Source: CAZVRZ01 sp964629965 (lineage in GTDB: Bacteria; Chloroflexota; Anaerolineae; Anaerolineales; UBA4823). From it: a DNA stretch of 39,002 bases. Location of the stretch: contig CAZVRZ010000036.1 in NCBI GenBank assembly GCA_964629965.1, positions 1-39,002 of the forward strand. Direction: 5' to 3'. The notes beneath the pieces are model-generated. The model saw only the letters and a list, made by a program, of their open reading frames with translations, had not been told where the DNA came from and made no database searches. Shown piece by piece: positions 32,523-39,002 of this stretch. How positions within the stretch are numbered: position 1 is the stretch's first letter; every line of letters begins with the position of its first letter. The position numbers and the translations under genes are program-made.

Positions 32523-32771
32523 TCACCTCCTTTCGTTTATCAACACCGCTATCGATAAATTATCCAGCAGTCTGCTCAGACGCCACGGTTTTTCCATGAA
32601 CTGTATTATGGTAGCAATCGCCAAACGCCAGAGAGCTTCAGCAGGCTGTACTGAATGGGAATAGAGCAACTCAAATTGCTCATCTTGGAAGACCTTAGTA
32701 AATTCACCTCGCATACTCATATTCGCATTGCTGTTTGGAAAAGCTGCACGAGGACTTCTATAGTCTGGAAT
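32523..32771 (-). pseudogene. IS1182-family transposase remnant (N-terminal DUF772 part)
   Basis: On the - strand, an open stretch from 32771 down to 32592 reads like the N-terminus of IS1182-type transposases. It begins with a segment ending RAAFP, then SMRGEF, FQDEQFELLY, and QPAEALWRLAIATIIQFME, where the family has R-AAFPKGN, MRDEL, DEDFADLF and QPAE-PWRLALVTVMQF-E. After QFME the similarity stops, although the frame runs on to a TGA at 32523-32525. No start codon precedes the homologous part and the catalytic DDE domain is absent, so this is a dead fragment of about 60 codons. I saw no terminal inverted repeats. It lies between the Opp operon and the xylanase. Confidence 0.75.
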
Positions 32772-32807
32772 GATTATAATAGTAAATCTGTAAAAATCAA
32801 TCTTAAT

Positions 32808-32842
32808 TACAATACCAACGATTAGTTTGTTGGATAAACAAA
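32808..32842 (+). promoter_or_regulatory. Second XylR-type operator, with -10-like element, upstream of the xylanase
   Basis: TTAGTTT (32822-32828), a 7-base spacer, then AAACAAA (32836-32842). This matches the operator at the ROK gene (TTAGTTT-N7-AAACTAA) in spacing and in 13 of 14 arm bases. A -10-like TACAAT (32808-32813) ends 8 bases upstream, which resembles the geometry at the ROK promoter; no clear -35 was seen. The site is ~170 bases before the xylanase ATG at 33015. Confidence 0.75.
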
Positions 32843-33014
32843 TATGTTCGATTTTATAAAATTACCAGGCGTTTGTCAAGGTGCAGTTAGGTCCAGTTTC
32901 CAGACCAATGTTCATATAAAAAGTTGCGAGAAGAAATCGCTTAAACTATCTCTTAATGGTAGAATATTTACTCTGTTCTTCGAAATGATAGAAACCGATT
33001 TTTGGGAGAAGGCC

Positions 33015-34268
33015 ATGCGCTCTACAGTCCATTCGCTATTCATCATGATCCTATTGATGTTGCTTACTGCTTGCCAAGCAGCCTCTGCACCAACTAGCGC
33101 CTTGACAGCAGCGCCCACAGACACATCTGTTGCACCAGCTAGCAAAACCCCTCTTTCCACCGCTACCGCCGCCCTCAGCCAGACCCTCACACCCACCATC
33201 ATACCTACCCTCGCGCCCACCCTCACACCCACCTGGTTCCTGCCCAACCCCACCCAACCGCCCACTCCCACTGCCATGCCCCCGCTCTATATTGATAATC
33301 CGGCTACAGATACCCTTCGCGCTCAGGCTGAGGCTCGCAGCTTTTACATTGGTGCGGCCGTCAACAACGGGCTGGTACAGGAAAACGATTATGCTACCTC
33401 GTTGGTCAGCCAGTTCAATTTGCTCACCACCGAAAATGCCATGAAGTTCGAGATGATCCACCCCGAAGCAGGTGTCTACACCTTTGGCGGCGCTGACGAA
33501 TTGATCAACTTTGCCCATGCCAACGGTATGGCCGTGCGCGGACACACATTAATCTGGTATAAGCAAATGCCGCGCTGGCTGGCCTATGGCGATTTCACTG
33601 CCGAACAGGTGGAACAGGTGATGCGCGAACACATCACCACGATCGTAGGACGTTATAGCGGGCAAATTGCCGTTTGGGATGTGGTCAACGAGGCCATTGG
33701 CGATAACCGCGGCAATCTACGCAACGACTTTTGGAGAAAGAATCTTGGGGATGGGTATATTGACTTAGCTTTCACCCTTGCTCACGAGGCTGATCCCAAC
33801 GCCCTGCTCTTTTACAACGATTACGATACAGAAGACATGGGCGGTAAATCAGATGGCGTGTACGAACTCGTTAAGGGGATGAAAGAGCGCGGCGTGCCGA
33901 TCGATGGTGTGGGGATGCAGTTTCACTTTGAGCTTGGCCGAATGCCCAATCTCGAGGAAGTGGCCGCTAATATGCAGCGTTTGGGTGAACTCGGCCTGCA
34001 AGTTCACATCACCGAACTCGACATCCGCATCCCCGACCCGGCCACGCCCGAACAGCTCGAACAACAGGCGCTAGAATATGCCGCCCTGTTGAAAACCTGC
34101 CTGGAAGCCGAAAACTGCACCGCCTTCATCACCTGGGGCTTCACCGATAAATACTCGTGGATTCCTCAGTTTAAGGAGGGCTACGGCTCAGCGTTGATCT
34201 TCAATGAAAACTATGAGCCCAAACCAGCTTATTTTGCCCTGCTCGAAACATTCTTGGCGGCGAAATAA
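33015..34268 (+). CDS. GH10 endo-1,4-beta-xylanase, secreted lipoprotein
   Basis: 417 residues from ATG 33015, preceded by GGGAGAAGG. The upstream in-frame ATG at 32844 adds 57 residues with no signal and would bury the lipoprotein signal. Lipobox LLTAC puts the anchor at Cys20. A Thr/Pro-rich linker covers ~21-92 and the GH10 barrel ~97-417. Motifs are TTENAMKFEMIHP (138-150), GHTLIWYKQMPRW (177-189), WDVVNEA with acid/base E226, GVGMQFHF, HITELD with nucleophile E334, and ITWGFTDKYSW. It cuts internal beta-1,4 bonds of xylan at the cell surface. The usual WHxQ is WYxQ here (Y182). A XylR-type operator lies upstream, and importers for xylose and probably xylo-oligomers are nearby. Confidence 0.95.
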   Translation: MRSTVHSLFIMILLMLLTACQAASAPTSALTAAPTDTSVAPASKTPLSTATAALSQTLTPTIIPTLAPTLTPTWFLPNPTQPPTPTAMPPLYIDNPATDTLRAQAEARSFYIGAAVNNGLVQENDYATSLVSQFNLLTTENAMKFEMIHPEAGVYTFGGADELINFAHANGMAVRGHTLIWYKQMPRWLAYGDFTAEQVEQVMREHITTIVGRYSGQIAVWDVVNEAIGDNRGNLRNDFWRKNLGDGYIDLAFTLAHEADPNALLFYNDYDTEDMGGKSDGVYELVKGMKERGVPIDGVGMQFHFELGRMPNLEEVAANMQRLGELGLQVHITELDIRIPDPATPEQLEQQALEYAALLKTCLEAENCTAFITWGFTDKYSWIPQFKEGYGSALIFNENYEPKPAYFALLETFLAAK

Positions 34269-34299
34269 TAAGCTGGAGCAGCTTCAGTCAGACTTCAGT

Positions 34300-35262
34300 T
34301 CATGCTGCTAAATAGGCCAGCGTTTCAGGGAGCAGTGTATCGAATTCCGGGGGCATTGCGTGGCAAGTATTCGATGTTCGCACGATCCGGCTTGGTATTC
34401 GATGCTGTTCTAATTGGGCTGCAAAAAGGTTTACACCATCCAGCCATCCCTGACCTAAGTCTCCAAATTGCAGCACAGCCTTCAAGTCTTGTACGGGTTT
34501 GTCAAACCAGGCTGCCCAAATCTCTGGTTTATCCATGTCCGTGCCGAAATACTCGATCGACCAAAATCCACGTACCGGGAAAACACCAGATAAAGCAGCG
34601 CGAGCTGCCAGGCCGCCGCCGCTGGAAAAGCCAGCCACAAATACCTGGTTGAGATCCACGGGGTATTGTTGGCACAATTGCGAGTAATGCTCGCGAAGCT
34701 CAGCCAAGACCTTGCTGTGATCGTCCCAAACATAAAAACCACTCACCCAAGTCGTCTGGGTGGATTGTAGCACCGCAACTCGATAGCCCAAATCGGCGGC
34801 TTTATGCCAGTAAGGTGCGAAGCTGACCATGTTACCAAGATTGCCATGCATGACCATCAACAACGGGCGCACGTCCTCAAAACCATGCGGCTCTATCACG
34901 ATGCGATCCGGTTTTATTTCCATCTCTGCGCTGGAGCGACGTCGAGCAAAGACATTCATGGCTTCTGTAAAGCGAGGCTCACTCAATAAGCTGGCGAAAT
35001 CCGGATCTTGAGCTAACGCTTTTTCATGAATCCAATATCCTGCCCGGATTGCTTCATCAACGAGCTCCAACGCATGCTCGCGCTGGCCGGAGCGAGCAGC
35101 CATGGCGATCCGCCAGGCCAGCAAGACACTGTGGTAAAGAGGCAAAGAGAGCTGCGCTTTCGTCAAATACTCATAGGCAGCGTTGAATTCCTGGCGCCCG
35201 TAACAGGCTGTAAAAACATCGATCACTTCACCGATGGAGCCTGTTCCAGGCGCTTCATTCAT
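34300..35262 (-). CDS. Alpha/beta hydrolase (esterase-like) with a TPR-like N-terminus
   Basis: 320 residues. The N-terminal ~115 residues are helical and TPR-like (FNAAYEYLTKAQLSLPLYHS, QREHALELVDEAIRAGYW). The C-terminal part is an alpha/beta hydrolase. The oxyanion region is LLMVMHGNLGNMVSF (~133-147), the nucleophile elbow is VAGFSSGGGLAA (~209-220, Ser in GFSSG), and a late CHAMPPEF supplies a likely catalytic His. There is no signal peptide, so it is probably cytoplasmic. The substrate is unknown. Deacetylation of imported xylo-oligomers is possible given the xylanase next door, but so is a general esterase. Its ATG overlaps the stop of the upstream GreA/Rnk-like gene (ATGA), so the two are coupled. 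It converges on the xylanase with a 31-base gap. Confidence 0.8.
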   Translation of the reverse strand: MNEAPGTGSIGEVIDVFTACYGRQEFNAAYEYLTKAQLSLPLYHSVLLAWRIAMAARSGQREHALELVDEAIRAGYWIHEKALAQDPDFASLLSEPRFTEAMNVFARRRSSAEMEIKPDRIVIEPHGFEDVRPLLMVMHGNLGNMVSFAPYWHKAADLGYRVAVLQSTQTTWVSGFYVWDDHSKVLAELREHYSQLCQQYPVDLNQVFVAGFSSGGGLAARAALSGVFPVRGFWSIEYFGTDMDKPEIWAAWFDKPVQDLKAVLQFGDLGQGWLDGVNLFAAQLEQHRIPSRIVRTSNTCHAMPPEFDTLLPETLAYLAA

Positions 35263-35675
35263 AAGTTGTAATCGCCCGCAGACTCGGGCTGGTAGATTAT
35301 CCGCTCAACACGTAAATGCCGCTTACCGGCAGGCACATCCCATTCGAATGTATCCCCCACTTCATACCCTAACATACCGGTTCCAATCGGAGCTAAAATG
35401 GATATCTTGCCTTGCGCCAGGTCGGCATCCTCGGGAAATACCAGGGTGTAGATTTCTTCTTCCCCGGTTTCCTGGTCAACCAAGCAAACTCTGGAATTCA
35501 TCGTGATCACCGTATTGGGAATTTCTTGAGATAAAACAATTTCAGCACGATCGAGTTCATTCCTCAAGCTCTCAAGATATTCACTCTTGCGGTAACTGGT
35601 GCCAAGCGCGTCCAGAACCAGCTTGCGCAAGCGATCCAAGTCAAATGCCGTGATCCGAATGGGTTTGGTATTCAT
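35259..35675 (-). CDS. GreA/Rnk-like protein (FKBP-fold C-terminal domain)
   Basis: 138 residues. The N-terminal ~45 residues are a short helical segment (AFDLDRLRKLVLDALGTSYR). The C-terminal GreA/GreB-type domain has NTVITMNSRVCLVDQETGEE, YTLVFPEDAD (family YTLV-P), ISILAPIGTGMLGYEVGD (PxGxALLG-like) and FEWDVPAGKRHLRVERIIYQ. This is the layout of Rnk (regulator of nucleoside diphosphate kinase), which binds RNA polymerase but lacks the long coiled coil of GreA that rescues stalled complexes. A transcription-related role is likely from the family. It is co-translated with the hydrolase downstream. The upstream spacer (35676-35792) shows a possible TAGAATAAT -10 region on the - strand. Confidence 0.85.
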   Translation of the reverse strand: MNTKPIRITAFDLDRLRKLVLDALGTSYRKSEYLESLRNELDRAEIVLSQEIPNTVITMNSRVCLVDQETGEEEIYTLVFPEDADLAQGKISILAPIGTGMLGYEVGDTFEWDVPAGKRHLRVERIIYQPESAGDYNL

Positions 35676-35792
35676 GATCTTGCTACCTCACTAATATGAT
35701 AATCGCCACAGAGAAGCCATAACGGAGCACTTCTCGTTGCTTTAGTTATTATTCTACCCTAAAAACGAAGTATTTTGTACTTACAACGGTAT

Positions 35793-36622
35793 CTAGAAAA
35801 TACTTTGCCGGATGTGAAAAGCGTCGCAAATGCTGTGAATTTCATCAAGGCTCAAGCCTTCGCCGATTTCACCGACAGAGAGATTGAGATACTCATACTT
35901 AGCTGCCGTCTCAGCATATTCCACCCTGTCGGCGGCTCTTTTGACTGAAACATCAGAGCGCGCCATCACCCCGTGTTTNNNNNNNNNNCCCACACAACAA
36001 TCCGGTGCTCTCGTAAAGAGGCCACGTTGCCCGCCATCAGTTTGGGCGATCCTGGTACACAAAAAGGAATAAAGCCAATCCCCTCAGGTAGATTTATGAT
36101 CGTTTCGGGCTGCCAGCGCAGCAAACGCTGATTCAGATAGATTTCATCCTGATAGCGTTTAATATGGCTTAGATAAGTTAGATGCAGAGGTTGGGCATGG
36201 ATGACGGCGTGAAAGTTGGTGCCAGAGGCCAGTATTTGATCGTAATGCACAGCCAGGTGAGAATTGAACTCGCTGGTCACACGCTCAAAACGCCGGTTAA
36301 AAGATGTACACAGCCTTCCACTGCGTCCACCAGGCTCAACTGTCACGCAAGCCACGTGGTATTCCGTGCCATCGATCACCTCCCGCAAACGCCGGCCCGA
36401 ACCGGTGACGATGAAAGTCGAGCCAACCAATTCTGGCACAGGCTGCGGCAACTCGATTTCTTCAATCAGTGGAAAACGAGTACGCACATCCATCGGCCAG
36501 CGCACGCATATCGAGATGTTCCCTGCCGCGCCTTCGCTGGCGTCGATTTCAGCCAGGCGTTTGCCGGCCTCGCCCATCATGAGCAGCAAATCATCGAGTT
36601 CTGGAAAAGGGGGTTCTAACAT
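35793..36622 (-). CDS. rhaD: RhaD, L-rhamnulose-1-phosphate aldolase, interrupted by an N-run
   Basis: If the 10 Ns stand for 2 bases, the gene has 274 codons (273 residues), matching E. coli RhaD (274). The class II aldolase fold shows EGAAGNISIC (~30-39), FIVTGSGRRLREV (~70-82), TSEFNSHLAVHY with a catalytic-type E118, TNFHAVIHAQPLHLTYLSH (~135-153), and W-x-KHGVMARS across the gap. It cleaves rhamnulose-1-phosphate into dihydroxyacetone phosphate and L-lactaldehyde using a zinc ion. E. coli has a His-x-His pair at the zinc site; here it reads H142-A-Q144, with H214 retained. It lies 30 bases downstream of rhaB. No rhaA isomerase gene is in the window. Confidence 0.88.
35979..35988. other. 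Assembly N-run inside rhaD; predicted true length 2 bases
   Basis: Ten Ns. On the - strand the left flank ends in codons for IVVW plus a lone G, and the right flank resumes AAA CAC GGG for KHG. Two missing bases would complete a G-starting codon (Ala, Gly, Val, Asp or Glu), giving the class II aldolase W-x-x-H-G motif and a 274-codon frame. Confidence 0.75.
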
Positions 36623-36652
36623 TGTTTCTGCACTCCCATCAGCAAATTATCT

Positions 36653-38140
36653 TCACGATCCCAATGCCAGTAGCCTGGCATAAGCTTGATCCCAGCCTTT
36701 ATCTTGCTCATCCGGATCGTAAAATTCTGGGGAGAAGGAATTTCGGACAACCGCGCAGGCTTCATCCGGGCTGCCAAGATGTCCCAGCGCGATCGCCTGG
36801 ATGAGTATATTGCCAATCGCAGTGGCCTCCACCGGCCCGGCTATGACTCTGCGACCGAGACAATCGGCAGTGAATTGATTAAGCAAACGATTTTTCGTAC
36901 CGCCGCCGATCATGTGAATTGTGGCCAGGTGTTTTCCGGTCAATTCCTCCAAACACCCCAGCACCCGGCGATACTTCAACGCCAGGCTCTCGAGGATCAC
37001 CCGGATGATTTCGCCTTTCGTTTGCGGAGAAGGCTGGTTCGACTTTTTGCAATATACGGCGATCTTTTCAGGCATATCGCCGGGATGCAAGAACAATGCA
37101 TCGTCCGGATCAATCACAGCCAGAAAGGGCTGAGCCGAGGCAGCCAACTGCGTTAACTCATCATAAGCAAGATTCCAGGCGCGTTTACATTCCTGGACAA
37201 GCCACAAGCCCATGATGTTTTTCGACAAGCGCCAGGTGCCAAAAGCACCTCCCTCGTTCGTAAAATTATGCATCAGGGCCTTCTCATTTAGAATAGGTTG
37301 GTCAACATTCGCCCCCATGATCGACCAGGTTCCAGAACTAAGCCAGGCGTAATTTCGGCTGCGAACATCATCGACCGGAACAGCCGCCACGGCCGAACCG
37401 GTATCATGACAGGCCGGAGCTATAACCGGGATCGAGCCAGCACCCGTTGTCGAGGCAATATCAAAAGAAAGCTCACCCAGCACCGTGCCCGGCTCGCAGA
37501 TGGGGGGGAAAATATGGGTGGGAATGTTCAACGCTTCGAGTAAGGGGAAGGCCCAGCCGCGCTGCCGCGGGTCGAAGCATTGGGTTGTAGTAACATTGGT
37601 GAATTCGCACAAGGGCGATTGGCCTCGAGCAGACCGGTCGCTTAGCCAATAACCGAATAGATCTGGAATGGTCAGGAAAGTTTGGGCAATATCCAGCGCA
37701 GGCGATTTCTGCCGCACCATAGAAAACAATTGGTAGAGGGTATTGATCTGCATAAACTGGATACCGGTTTGGGAAAAGATGCGCTCGCGGGCAACCAGGG
37801 CAAACACCTCAGCCAACACGCCATCGGTTCGAGCATCACGATAATGATATGGATTACCAATGAGAGATCCTTTGGCGTCCAGTAGGGCGAAATCCACACC
37901 CCAGGTATCCAACCCAAGGCTGGAAAGCGAGAAGCGGGCAGCAGACGCAGCAATGCCGGCCTGGATCTCAAGCCATAAACGCGGCACATCCCAATGCAAA
38001 CCATCCGGCAAGCGCACGGGGATATTGGCAAAACGATACACTTCAGCAAGCGATAACCTACCATCACTGAGCGCACCTACAATGGCGCGGCCACTTTCGG
38101 CCCCAAGATCAAGTGCAAGGTAGTGATAAGCTGTGGTCAT
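36653..38140 (-). CDS. rhaB: RhaB, rhamnulokinase
   Basis: 495 residues of the FGGY kinase family, normal length. Motifs are the N-terminal LALDLGAESGRAIVG (phosphate loop, ~8-22), LDTWGVDFALLD (~78-89), PYHYRDARTDGV, EFTNVTTTQCFD, the catalytic region CHDTGSAVAAVP (Asp base), LSSGTWSIMG and the adenine-site IHMIGGGTKNRLLNQFTADC. These match RhaB rather than xylulokinase or gluconokinase. It phosphorylates L-rhamnulose with ATP to feed RhaD, encoded 30 bases downstream. No Shine-Dalgarno is present. A perfect TATAAT lies only 6 bases before the ATG, so the mRNA may be leaderless. Confidence 0.93.
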   Translation of the reverse strand: MTTAYHYLALDLGAESGRAIVGALSDGRLSLAEVYRFANIPVRLPDGLHWDVPRLWLEIQAGIAASAARFSLSSLGLDTWGVDFALLDAKGSLIGNPYHYRDARTDGVLAEVFALVARERIFSQTGIQFMQINTLYQLFSMVRQKSPALDIAQTFLTIPDLFGYWLSDRSARGQSPLCEFTNVTTTQCFDPRQRGWAFPLLEALNIPTHIFPPICEPGTVLGELSFDIASTTGAGSIPVIAPACHDTGSAVAAVPVDDVRSRNYAWLSSGTWSIMGANVDQPILNEKALMHNFTNEGGAFGTWRLSKNIMGLWLVQECKRAWNLAYDELTQLAASAQPFLAVIDPDDALFLHPGDMPEKIAVYCKKSNQPSPQTKGEIIRVILESLALKYRRVLGCLEELTGKHLATIHMIGGGTKNRLLNQFTADCLGRRVIAGPVEATAIGNILIQAIALGHLGSPDEACAVVRNSFSPEFYDPDEQDKGWDQAYARLLALGS

Positions 38141-38146
38141 GTCATA

Positions 38147-38152
38147 ATTATA
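38147..38152 (-). promoter_or_regulatory. -10 element of a possibly leaderless rhaB transcript
   Basis: TATAAT on the - strand (38152 to 38147) is followed by 6 bases and then the rhaB ATG at 38140, so the expected start of transcription coincides with the start codon. The best -35 candidate is TTGTGA (38177 to 38172, spacing 19), which is weak. Confidence 0.45.
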
Positions 38153-38250
38153 CCCCGGCAGCAGTCAGTCTTCACAATTATCCCGACCTGGCGATAGATT
38201 TGCCAGTATAATGAACCGAGTAATTATCTTGATATCAACGGAGTGCACCA

Positions 38251-38781
38251 ATGAGCGATAAAATTCTCGTTGCTTATGCCAGCAGAGCCGATTCGACTGC
38301 CGGTATAGCCGAAGCGATCGGTAGAACATTAGCAGAAAACGGCTTACAAGTAGATGTGTTGTCCATGCAAGAGATAACCAACCAGCATAAAAACCTGGCG
38401 CCCTACCGGGCTGTGGTGGCTGGCAGCGCCATCCAGGGGGGAAAATGGTTGCCCGAAGCAATGGTGTTTATGCATACCTACCAGGCCGAATTGGAGCAAA
38501 AGCCCTTCGCTGCCTTTCTGGTATGTATGACATTGGCTATGCGCAAGGGAGATTATCGCAAGAATGTAGCTACCTGGCTGGCGCCGGTAAGATCGCTGGT
38601 AAGGCCGGTAAGCGAAGGTTTGTTCACCGGAGCCCTGGATATCAGCAAGATTCCTTCTATTGGCGATCGGATCAAGTTCCGCATCAGCGTGATACTTGGT
38701 GTTTGGCCTGAAGGCGACCAACGGGATTGGGAGGCTATTCGCACCTGGGCAATAAGCCTGCCGCCGCTTCTTGCCAAATAG
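38251..38781 (+). CDS. Flavodoxin-domain protein (HemG-like)
   Basis: 176 residues. The N-terminal FMN phosphate loop VAYASRADSTAGIAEAIG (~7-24) has the spacing of flavodoxins that resemble menaquinone-dependent protoporphyrinogen oxidase HemG. YRAVVAGSAIQGGKWLPEAM follows at ~52-71 and FAAFLVCMTLAMRKGDY at ~86-102. There is no membrane segment. It could act as protoporphyrinogen oxidase or as a general FMN electron carrier; no other heme genes are in the window. It is divergent from rhaB across a 110-base spacer that holds a TATAAT (38207-38212) without a clear -35. The gene downstream starts 39 bases after its stop. Confidence 0.85.
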   Translation: MSDKILVAYASRADSTAGIAEAIGRTLAENGLQVDVLSMQEITNQHKNLAPYRAVVAGSAIQGGKWLPEAMVFMHTYQAELEQKPFAAFLVCMTLAMRKGDYRKNVATWLAPVRSLVRPVSEGLFTGALDISKIPSIGDRIKFRISVILGVWPEGDQRDWEAIRTWAISLPPLLAK

Positions 38782-38820
38782 CATCCCGCCGTTTCCTACA
38801 ATCACAAATAAAGGAGTCCT

Positions 38821-38973
38821 ATGAAAAGAGTGAATAATTACGATTACAACAAACTGGATTACCTTTTGGATATTGATCCCAGCCATCCTCATATTCATCT
38901 CGTTGATATGCCATACAGGATTACATCCATTTGGCAAGATCATGATTCTTTAGTTTCCGCTAAAAACAATTAG
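38821..38973 (+). CDS. Small ORF of 50 residues, unknown; possibly a truncated N-terminal piece
   Basis: A strong AAAGGAG sits 4 bases before the ATG. The product starts MKRVNNYDYNKLDYLLDI, contains DPSHPHIHLVDMPYRI, and ends at a TAG at 38971. The first 40 residues look like the start of a structured domain, perhaps an acetyltransferase-like protein, while the last ten (HDSLVSAKNN) look unrelated. A frameshift or deletion is possible, but no obvious continuation was found in the other frames before the window ends. A hairpin follows at 38983-38999. Confidence 0.5.
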   Translation: MKRVNNYDYNKLDYLLDIDPSHPHIHLVDMPYRITSIWQDHDSLVSAKNN

Positions 38974-38982
38974 CCGAACAAG

Positions 38983-38999
38983 CCGGAAATTGCTTCCGG
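38983..38999. terminator. Short stem-loop after the last ORF, terminator-like but cut by the window end
   Basis: CCGGAA (38983-38988) pairs with TTCCGG (38994-38999) around a 5-base loop, 9 bases after the stop of the small ORF. Whether a T-run follows cannot be seen because the window ends at 39002. Confidence 0.4.
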
Positions 39000-39002
39000 G
39001 CA

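Larger units (their letters stand above)
32430..33014. other. 585-base intergenic region between the oppA-like gene and the xylanase
   Basis: It holds, from left to right: the oppA-like leader with GGAGG; a - strand TATAAT (32495-32490); a perfect AAAGGAGGTGA on the - strand (32533-32523) with no gene behind it; the IS1182-like remnant (32523-32771); and a XylR-type operator (32822-32842). From 32843 to 33003 the xylanase frame is open but has no signal peptide or family similarity, and I see no other gene there. Confidence 0.7.

Noticed and set aside
32844..33014. N-terminal extension of the xylanase
   Set aside because: The frame is open, but the extension overlaps the operator region, lacks a signal peptide and would bury the lipobox. 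ATG 33015 has a ribosome site.
35793..36062. Separate 89-codon gene next to rhaD
   Set aside because: It is the C-terminal end of rhaD, displaced in frame by the placeholder Ns.
38344..38943. 199-codon open frame on the - strand
   Set aside because: It is antisense to the flavodoxin gene and to the small ORF, both of which have ribosome sites; no family motif is visible.
1..39002. CRISPR arrays, tRNA or rRNA genes
   Set aside because: No regularly spaced direct repeats apart from the coding APEATK repeat, and no cloverleaf or rRNA-like stretches were seen in the short intergenic spaces.

Overview
The window looks like a scaffold (two 10-N joins) from an uncultured or draft-genome anaerobic bacterium, most likely Chloroflexota, class Anaerolineae. 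That placement is an inference. It rests on the gene mix: a NiFe-hydrogenase maturation set, a corrinoid-type methyltransferase, lipoproteins with long Pro/Thr/Glu linkers, a XylFGH transporter and an Opp-type transporter beside a GH10 xylanase. No rRNA, tRNA or CRISPR array was seen.

Region 1 (1-6087, + strand) is a compact hypA(partial)-hypB-hypF-hypC-hypD-[CoA-binding protein]-hypE operon. It makes the Fe(CN)2CO and Ni parts of the NiFe-hydrogenase site. No hydrogenase structural gene is in the window. Region 2 (6094-7328, - strand) is a pterin-binding methyltransferase preceded by an unrecognised ~97-residue protein. Region 3 (7475-12362, + strand) holds a split phosphotransferase related to PEP synthase/rifampicin phosphotransferase (phosphohistidine half first, ATP-grasp half second), a Gfo/Idh/MocA oxidoreductase and a membrane protein.

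Region 4 (12412-17014) is an aldonate catabolic locus: a YjhG/YagF-type xylonate dehydratase on the - strand, divergent from an FAH-fold 2-keto-3-deoxy-aldonate dehydratase-like gene and an altronate/galactarate dehydratase-like gene. A 26-bp near-palindrome lies in the divergent promoter. Region 5 (17011-20357) has an HI0933-type flavoprotein, a zinc-ribbon/membrane/jelly-roll protein and an unrecognised 295-residue protein.

Region 6 (20383-25907) is a xylose uptake locus: a ROK/XylR repressor with a textbook promoter and operator, then xylF, xylG and xylH, closed by a strong terminator. Region 7 (25955-32429, - strand, visibly more AT-rich) is a five-gene Opp-type ABC transporter. It is followed by a remnant of an IS1182-like transposase and a secreted GH10 xylanase (33015-34268), whose upstream region carries a second XylR-type operator with the same spacing. 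Together these suggest a xylan module: the extracellular xylanase makes xylo-oligomers and xylose, the Opp and XylFGH systems import them, and XylR controls at least its own gene and the xylanase.

Region 8 (34300-38140, - strand) holds an alpha/beta hydrolase, a GreA/Rnk-like protein, and rhaD and rhaB for L-rhamnose use. The window ends with a flavodoxin and a ~50-codon ORF. Both N-runs fall inside genes (yjhG, rhaD). The flanking codons predict true gap sizes of 0 and 2 bases, so both genes are probably intact.
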